Shown in pieces: positions 34,601-38,519 of a stretch of DNA of 38,519 nt. Origin of the DNA: Candidatus Poribacteria bacterium (GTDB lineage: Bacteria > Poribacteria > WGA-4E > WGA-3G); contig JAGFCB010000077.1 of assembly GCA_022394775.1 (NCBI GenBank), positions 1-38,519 of the forward strand, written 5' to 3'. The notes under the pieces are model-generated. The model saw nothing but the letters and a program-made list of their open reading frames with translations, searched no databases and was not told the DNA's origin. Made by a program: the position numbers and the translations under genes. Position 1 is the stretch's first letter. Every line of letters starts with the position of its first letter.

Positions 34601-34680
34601 TTTTTGACCAAAGCGTTAAATGCCGCATCGTCGCCAGACAAAATATCGTCGATTAACTGAGCATCGCTTTCTTGTTTCAT
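31615..34680 (-). CDS. S8: membrane-anchored ECF sigma factor fused to an Asp-box (BNR) propeller sensor
   Basis: 1021 aa. The most divergent sigma part: sigma2 at about 8-90 (ANRCCVKWLREQK), sigma4 at about 133-186 with reading helix SVHTITSRLQRARK. It lacks the ITPNLTENI phrase (SARLSQNIMREV instead) but keeps the TM helix at about 220-242 and RFQKPYSFEA with a variant DVRNQIGQ. The sensor at about 320-1010 has Asp-box motifs SSDNGETW, STDAGTQW, SADLGESW, STDAGQTW, TTDAGDSW, SIDGGESW and SFDGGNSW, and its end (YVVTARRGLFHISLDE) parallels S1. It heads an operon with three TolB-like genes. The candidate promoter is 186 nt upstream, separated from the gene by a MITE. Confidence 0.87.
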   Translation of the reverse strand: MKQESDAQLIDDILSGDDAAFNALVKKYQKSVHALVWRKIDDFHYAEEITQDTFLQAYKKLSTLKNPNLFAGWLYVIANRCCVKWLREQKPVPQSLETTPVKEIEASSYTRYVSEQHDINAIEDHRELVQKLLETLPDSERTVMTLYYLGEMTTKEIGKFLGVSVHTITSRLQRARKRLQRDEEYLVQEVLGGVQVSARLSQNIMREVGKIETTSPPVSRPLLPLTAFGAAALLIVLLLGTSNQYLARFQKPYSFEAQSEPTIEIIDTPVTLDIDSKPDVRNQIGQAVFPGKNSRNGLQTSETPLAATVGEDAAKFSTSRWRQASGPQQGRVFDLFATSEGTLYASTHTGIYRLPVGETTWARINADLPTHGGNMSMTAYKDTLYTVTTDEIFASSDNGETWHAVCSRPKGYAVGLVITDAPQFTRSRTAITMHLALRGQGIFQSTDAGTQWNPLNEGLTSKRIYGMAAINNTVFVGTNEGLYRLNAGVWQELSVGGSKTTQLLENSEDKPLANTDSGFYRFSSGIWEQVPIEFANAIHALVAFENDLYVGMGPDLSMWAKSKSDAGIIVDTNSVRGRIFHSADLGESWTDITPKNEPLFFTVLTGIKLLVAGETLFAHGVEPFRSTDAGQTWTQLDTASVLFRHDFCRMVAADERVFYTIGANGIYRTTDAGDSWHLFMDGIIGTSIRSLVAVNNRLCAYTGRDIVQSIDGGESWKSIPVDADDYFILSYNSRLIVRDGNLYGITSEAKNLRIFGLSADGNTLVPREKTPAFDEETLSTESWTTIAAAEQTRLPDDLEENPQLTKALRSMTTFARIGGFAVSGETFYVEYLRRLFKWKPGTPEWTDTGFIDLNQKPAWGQGSYGFKLAASAETVYVGKRDGNLFQSFDGGNSWRDITLILPLRFTHFKEIVFAGSTVYVATDTGVLASQNGEHWRVLTDGIGQRSVIERFAVDGTTVYGAGDADIYRLGNRGKWEQVSPSVPGKVSSLAINNNRLYVVTARRGLFHISLDEKFREVSSNE

Positions 34681-34763
34681 AGAACCTATCCTAACGAATG
34701 GGTTTGATCGCGTTGGTATACCTCAAAACGCTTAACTGAGCGACTCCTATATTATTATGTTTT

Positions 34764-34852
34764 GGACTTACGCAGTCCACACTGCAGGCGGGGTTTGGAA
34801 CCCCGCCTGCAGTGCGTCATACGTCCGTTATCATGGAAAAATGCGTAAGTCC
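34764..34852. repeat. MITE-like element, family B, copy 3, inside the S8 leader
   Basis: 89 bp between GGACTTACGCA (34764-34774) and TGCGTAAGTCC (34842-34852), perfect 11-bp inverted ends. The interior has a 15-bp perfect stem ACTGCAGGCGGGGTT / AACCCCGCCTGCAGT (34781-34813) with a 3-nt loop. The right-hand TCATGGAAAAA segment is shared with copy 1. It lies between the putative promoter and the ATG of S8, so the hairpin would be transcribed in the leader. Confidence 0.75.
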
Positions 34853-34865
34853 TGATATTATTAAA

Positions 34866-34893
34866 GACGCGATTTTGGATTGAAAAACGTGCA
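34866..34893 (-). promoter_or_regulatory. Putative ECF-type promoter of the S8 operon (TGCACG-N18-CGTC)
   Basis: -35 TGCACG at 34888-34893 followed by TTTTT, 18-nt spacer, -10 core CGTC at 34866-34869 followed by TTTAATA. The whole phrase recurs upstream of the TolB-like gene at 34960-35961. It is 186 nt from the S8 ATG, further than in siblings, with a MITE between. Confidence 0.58.
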
Positions 34894-34959
34894 TTGTCGA
34901 AAAAAGAATAGCGTTTTTACAGAGACGCGTTGCCTTCTGTTGTGAGTTGAAGTGGTTAA

Positions 34960-35961
34960 CTATTCGTGTTGCTTGAGTTTGCCCCAAAGCGTTGTCATCT
35001 TTCCTCTGCTTGGTGAAACAGAGAAGAACGGCTCTGGCACCCACGCGGGCGATATGTTCGTCGATAGATGCGTCGTGAGTTGAATGGATTCCGCGCGCTC
35101 TTCACCCGCAGCATCAACGACATAGAGAAAAGTCTTGTGCTGGACTGCTAAGTTATCCGAGACGTAAGCAATCCATTTCCCATCCGGTGACCATGCTGGG
35201 CTGTATCTCCTGAATGCCGGCCCGGCAGGCACGCGCCCCCCAAGTGTCACACGATGGAGAGTTCCACTCTCTACATCTATAGTGACAATTTTGAGTCCTA
35301 TCCCAAGCTCCCAAGACGAAAAGGCAATCTTCTTGCCATCCGGAGACCATGCTGGCTTACGTCCCTTCCCTCCAGTCGTTGCCAGTTGTTTCTGCTTTCT
35401 GCCATCAGCGGATACAATATAGAGATAAACACGATTGTCAGGTTGGAGTGTATTGTATGCGATCCATTCGCCATCCGGAGACCAAGCAGGACCCGAGTCG
35501 TCCTCACCCTTGGTTAATCGGGTGAGTTTTTCGCCTTTTATATTCATCTTGTAGACCCAATACTTTTCCCTTCGATTAGAGGTAAACGCGATTTCTGTCC
35601 CGTCTGGTGACCAAGTCGGGTTCGTGTCGTTGGCGGCGTGGTCGGTGAGTTGCCAACGTTGTTGGGTTCGCATATCCATGACATAAATATCATAGAAGGC
35701 GGCATTCTCATTCGACGCATAAGCTAAGTAGCGTCCATTCGGAGACCATCTCGCGTGAATCTCATCTGCGGGGCCGTCAAGGATCGCTTGAAGGTTACCA
35801 CCGTGCCTATCTATCATATAGATATCATAGTTGCCGTTCCTGTTAGTAGAGAAGGAGATATACTCGGAACCTATATCTTGTGCTACAACATTTATTGTAA
35901 GTAGAACGCTACTCAATAACATCAGCGTTACGAAGACTGTATACACACCTCTGTTTTCCAT
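34960..35961 (-). CDS. Secreted TolB-like (PD40) propeller protein, separate copy
   Basis: 333 aa from the ATG at 35961, 9 nt after a GGGAGGT SD. A longer frame from a TTG at 35979 would include that SD and is rejected. Signal peptide VYTVFVTLMLLSSVLLTINVV, cleavage near VVAQ-D. Repeats YISFSTNRNGNYDIYMIDRH, WSPNGRYLAYASNE, WSPDGTEIAFTSNR, WSPDGEWIAY, WSPDGKKIAFSS and WSPDGKWIAYVSD make a six-bladed TolB-type propeller without the TolB N-terminal domain. It has its own promoter (36074-36101), matching that of S8, and lies directly upstream of S8, so it is a likely member of the S8 regulon. Confidence 0.82.
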   Translation of the reverse strand: MENRGVYTVFVTLMLLSSVLLTINVVAQDIGSEYISFSTNRNGNYDIYMIDRHGGNLQAILDGPADEIHARWSPNGRYLAYASNENAAFYDIYVMDMRTQQRWQLTDHAANDTNPTWSPDGTEIAFTSNRREKYWVYKMNIKGEKLTRLTKGEDDSGPAWSPDGEWIAYNTLQPDNRVYLYIVSADGRKQKQLATTGGKGRKPAWSPDGKKIAFSSWELGIGLKIVTIDVESGTLHRVTLGGRVPAGPAFRRYSPAWSPDGKWIAYVSDNLAVQHKTFLYVVDAAGEERAESIQLTTHLSTNISPAWVPEPFFSVSPSRGKMTTLWGKLKQHE

Positions 35962-36073
35962 TTCGCCAATACCTCCCAAGTCATTATATTACTGCAGCTA
36001 TGGTTTAAATTCTATTTCTTTTTTCGGGGCATTTATAGTAAGATGGAACACATCATACCTGTCGTATATTAAA

Positions 36074-36101
36074 GACGCGATTTTTTAAGCAAAAACGTGC
36101 A
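36074..36101 (-). promoter_or_regulatory. ECF-type promoter of the TolB-like gene (TGCACG-N18-CGTC)
   Basis: -35 TGCACG at 36096-36101, 18-nt spacer, -10 core CGTC at 36074-36077, then TTTAATA. It matches the S8 promoter in both boxes, spacer length, the T-run after the -35 and the TCG before the -10. It lies 113 nt from the ATG. Confidence 0.6.
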
Positions 36102-36118
36102 TAATGAAATAAAAAAGA

Positions 36119-36448
36119 TAGGATTTACACACGGCTTCTCAAAGTCCCCCTGATAAGGCGGATTTAGGGGGTTTATTCCAGACGGCTTCTCAAAGTCCCC
36201 CTGATCAGGGGCGGTGAATGCCCATAAGGCATTCATACCCGGGGAAGCCCACACGGGCTTCATACCGTTGATTCTGATTCTTTAGGGGGTTTCTTTCATC
36301 TGATAAGAGGGTGTTTTTGCTGGCAGTATTTCTGTGGATTTCCCTTAGGGAGTTTCTTTCATACGCATTACGCGTCACTGGCGAGGTTCTACGGGGGAAC
36401 ACCCCAGTAAAAACACCTCGCCAGCAAAAGTGTTTGCGTAAATTCTGA
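36119..36448. repeat. Composite repeat region, possible family B copy with nested repeats
   Basis: Outer ends TAGGATTTACAC (36119-36130) and TTTGCGTAAATTCTGA (36433-36448) resemble degenerate family B ends. Inside is a 24-bp direct repeat, ACGGCTTCTCAAAGTCCCCC plus TGAT (36131-36154 and 36182-36205), several GGGGGTTT pieces, and a hairpin CTGGCGAGG / CCTCGCCAG near 36377-36425. The inside looks like several short repeats piled into one another. No gene is supported between 35962 and 36483. Confidence 0.5.
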
Positions 36449-36483
36449 TACCTGCGTAAGTTTTAGTTGCGTTAGAAACGAAC

Positions 36484-38274
36484 CTATGGCATCTGTATCA
36501 TCTGACCCATTATTGCGAATATATGCCCGAGCTGCTTGAAGTCACCGAGATTAATGAACAGGTTCCCAGCAATGCCATTGTCCCGTGTTTTAGCGGAGAA
36601 ACCAGCACTATAGTTTTCGGGCAACGTACTGAACATACCCAATAACAGTTGTAGCGGTACCTCGCCATTTGGATCCATATTTTCCGCCAACGACGTTAGG
36701 GTTTTAACCGCGGTAATTGGGGAAATCGCCAGAAGGACGTTGTTGTCGGTACCTAAGTTATCAACGAGTTGCTGATAACTCGGATGGTCAGCAAATTTCT
36801 CTTTCCTGCCTGCTCTCCTATCAAGCACCCTTCGCATAGATGTCGGGTCTGTCCCCATTGTGAAAAGGAGTTGTCCTTCGGTAAAGGCGTAATACCAGTG
36901 CCATTCAGGGGACACTAAATCAGAAGTTTCAGATGCCCCCTCTGGAGCGTCTACTTTAAAATTCGGAAAGACGTAACTTTTAACCTCAACGCGGTTGTGC
37001 AGTATTGACTTACCCGGATACGCCTCTGTATAGTTGAGTTTTTCCAGAAACACCTCATCCATATAGGTTTTTGCACGCTGCTCATCTTTCAGCTCATAGA
37101 TAAACACAGGCAAGGAGGGATCCCCTAAATTGAGAGAGAAACTCCATCGGGTCGCCAAAGATTCATAAAAATCTTTCGTCTGCTCAAGAAGTGCTTTTCG
37201 CTTCGCCCGTTTTTCTGGTGTATCTTTTGGAAAAAAACCAAACCACAACTTGCCTGTCTCAGTTAGAAACTTTGGACTCCCTTGAAAGGCAGCGTTCATA
37301 AATGCTTGATTTGGAAGGTCACCGAGGAACGCCAATTCGTCGGATGCTGCCGCTAACACTTCCAGATATTCGCTATCACTTTTGAATTTCAGGAACGGCT
37401 TGATCTGTATACCAGTGCCCTCGATGTGAAGCCGGAGACTCGCGTGTCGTACCTGCTCAATGGACGCTGTATTTTTAGATATACCTTCAAGAAATGGAAA
37501 GACTACATCGAATATTTCATGGTCATCTTCAAGGTTATCCATAATTAATTCCAACGCTTCCGCAAGCGGTCTATCAAGCGTGGCGATAGCACCCTCAACG
37601 TCAAAGTAAACCGCGAGTTGATCGGTATCTTCCAAAATATCACTCAGGAAAGCAAGATAATCGGGATTTTGCGCGACAGCCTGTCTTGTTCTGATATAGG
37701 TGTCAATAACATTTTCACAGACCTCAGGGTGTTTTGAGAAGACAAACACATCCCCTAAAATAGCAATATACTCGTTATCCTCGCTGTCGCTCCAATAGGT
37801 TACGTCCTTATATTCCGTGCGTTCGTCCGCTTTCGTCACCTTCTCAATGATCTGTTTTATTCTTTCAGGAGCTTTTAGTTGCGCAAGAACCGCGAATTGC
37901 AGCGGTTTCAAACCGGTAAGGGCGACTGCAAAATCTTGGCTCACATTAAAAACTTCTTCCAACGCAATCAAACCCTCAAATTGACCCCCGAAAGTATCCG
38001 ACAAAATTTCCATAGACATATCGGATGCCTGTGTAGGGACAAACGCTGTCCACAACGCATTAATTCTGTTATCTAAATCAAGTAAACTCGGACAATAAAT
38101 GAGCCCTAAAGTCTGTTCTGGAATTAGGTGCAGGACACTATCTTCTGGAACAACACTTGATGCAGTCTCAGACGGTGGCAGAGGCGTATCTGCTATACCG
38201 AGACAAGCAAATAGAAGCGTTGTCAGAAGCACTAACGCCGTAAGTGGGAGGGGTAGTAAAATTTTCTTTATCAT
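36484..38274 (-). CDS. Secreted DUF3352-like protein
   Basis: 596 aa. An N-terminal signal segment (KKILLPLPLTALVLLTTLLF) with a possible lipobox-like FAC is followed by VPEDSVLHLIPEQTLGLIYC, the opening expected of DUF3352-type proteins (a pattern I recall, not searched). The body has alternating helices and short strands (AVYFDVEGAIATLDRP, GQLLFTMGTDPTSMRRVLD) and no catalytic motif I recognise. The ATG overlaps the TAA of the upstream small ORF by one base (TAATG), so the two are translationally coupled. Substrate and role unknown; an envelope-side protein is the safest reading. Confidence 0.65.
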   Translation of the reverse strand: MIKKILLPLPLTALVLLTTLLFACLGIADTPLPPSETASSVVPEDSVLHLIPEQTLGLIYCPSLLDLDNRINALWTAFVPTQASDMSMEILSDTFGGQFEGLIALEEVFNVSQDFAVALTGLKPLQFAVLAQLKAPERIKQIIEKVTKADERTEYKDVTYWSDSEDNEYIAILGDVFVFSKHPEVCENVIDTYIRTRQAVAQNPDYLAFLSDILEDTDQLAVYFDVEGAIATLDRPLAEALELIMDNLEDDHEIFDVVFPFLEGISKNTASIEQVRHASLRLHIEGTGIQIKPFLKFKSDSEYLEVLAAASDELAFLGDLPNQAFMNAAFQGSPKFLTETGKLWFGFFPKDTPEKRAKRKALLEQTKDFYESLATRWSFSLNLGDPSLPVFIYELKDEQRAKTYMDEVFLEKLNYTEAYPGKSILHNRVEVKSYVFPNFKVDAPEGASETSDLVSPEWHWYYAFTEGQLLFTMGTDPTSMRRVLDRRAGRKEKFADHPSYQQLVDNLGTDNNVLLAISPITAVKTLTSLAENMDPNGEVPLQLLLGMFSTLPENYSAGFSAKTRDNGIAGNLFINLGDFKQLGHIFAIMGQMIQMP

Positions 38275-38507
38275 TACGGTTTCTCCTCTGATAGGGGTTG
38301 CGGACGTGTTTCGCGTGGATTGGATCTTGATCGTGGCCCTTCTGTCGCTTGTTTAGAAAGCCACGCTTCTATTTCAGTCGGTGAGTTAAAACGTTCCAAA
38401 AGATAGTTTGCTGCTTCCTTATCGGTTTCCAGCAGCTTCAAAAGCCCCGCATCCGTCCCGTTTTGAGATAAGAGTTCTCTGATAGAATTGATTCGCTTTA
38501 CCGACAT
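38274..38507 (-). CDS. Small ORF, or the C-terminal end of a longer gene cut by the window edge
   Basis: 77 aa if the ATG at 38507 is used: SVKRINSIRELLSQNGTD, then LLKLLETDKEAANYLLERF and a polar Arg/Pro-rich tail. It is helical and charged, with no family I recognise. No SD is visible before this ATG, and the frame stays open (codons for L-P-S-S) to the last base of the window, so the true start may lie outside. Its stop overlaps the start of the DUF3352-like gene. A cytoplasmic partner of that protein, or the tail of a preceding operon gene, is possible. Confidence 0.5.
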   Translation of the reverse strand: MSVKRINSIRELLSQNGTDAGLLKLLETDKEAANYLLERFNSPTEIEAWLSKQATEGPRSRSNPRETRPQPLSEEKP

Positions 38508-38519
38508 CGATGACGGTAG

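Noticed and set aside
1..38519. tRNA, rRNA, riboswitch or CRISPR features
   Set aside because: I looked for tRNA-like cloverleaf ends, rRNA-like conserved stretches and repeat-spacer arrays and saw none; a covariance-model scan would be needed to exclude small RNAs.

Overview
The window is a dense, almost one-directional block. Every credible gene lies on the minus strand, so transcription runs from high to low coordinates. It is dominated by one expanded family: eight intact genes, plus the 5' leader of a ninth at the left edge. In each, a complete ECF-type sigma factor (sigma2 and sigma4) is fused through a single transmembrane helix to a large extracytoplasmic sensor. I call the genes S1 to S8 from left to right, and S0 the one whose leader is seen. 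The sensors are Asp-box/BNR propellers (S1, S8), WD40 double propellers (S2, S6, S7), a LolA/RseB-like domain plus a WD40 double propeller (S3), or two tandem LolA/RseB-like domains (S4, S5). Such fusions, together with DUF433/DUF5615 pairs, TolB-like propellers and many small mobile repeats, suggest Candidatus Poribacteria or a related PVC/Planctomycete-like lineage. This is an inference from memory of gene content, not a search result.

Layout: 1-332, leader of S0 broken by a MITE; 333-3341 S1; 3704-4183 small lipoprotein; 4381-7227 S2; 7809-11648 S3; 11793-12368 DUF433/DUF5615 toxin-antitoxin-like pair; 12463-13842 LVIVD-repeat exported protein; 13906-17358 S4; 17702-21058 S5; 21059-22120 promoter region and a heap of mobile repeats; 22121-24856 S6; 25089-28022 S7; 28372-31553 three TolB-like secreted propellers downstream of S8 (31615-34680) in one probable operon closed by a strong terminator; 34960-35961 a fourth TolB-like protein; 36484-38274 and 38274-38507 a DUF3352-like secreted protein and a small upstream ORF that is open to the window edge.

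The most interesting signal is in the promoters. Each sigma gene has an ECF-type promoter, usually with the -10 core 50 nt from the ATG: a TGNNAC-like -35, 17-18 nt, and a CGTC-like -10. The -35 letter varies with the sigma4 reading helix and the -10 letter varies with the sigma2 half. S1, S2, S3 and S4 form a complete 2x2 combination of two sigma2 types and two sigma4 types, and their promoters show the matching 2x2 combination of -10 (CATC or CGTC) and -35 (TGTGAC or TGAGAC). This suggests each membrane-tethered sigma factor reads its own promoter, and that sigma2, sigma4 and sensor modules have been reshuffled. A relic of a BNR C-terminus just behind a WD40-type gene looks like a scar of such reshuffling. 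The TolB-like gene at 34960-35961 has the same promoter as S8, which makes it a candidate target of S8.
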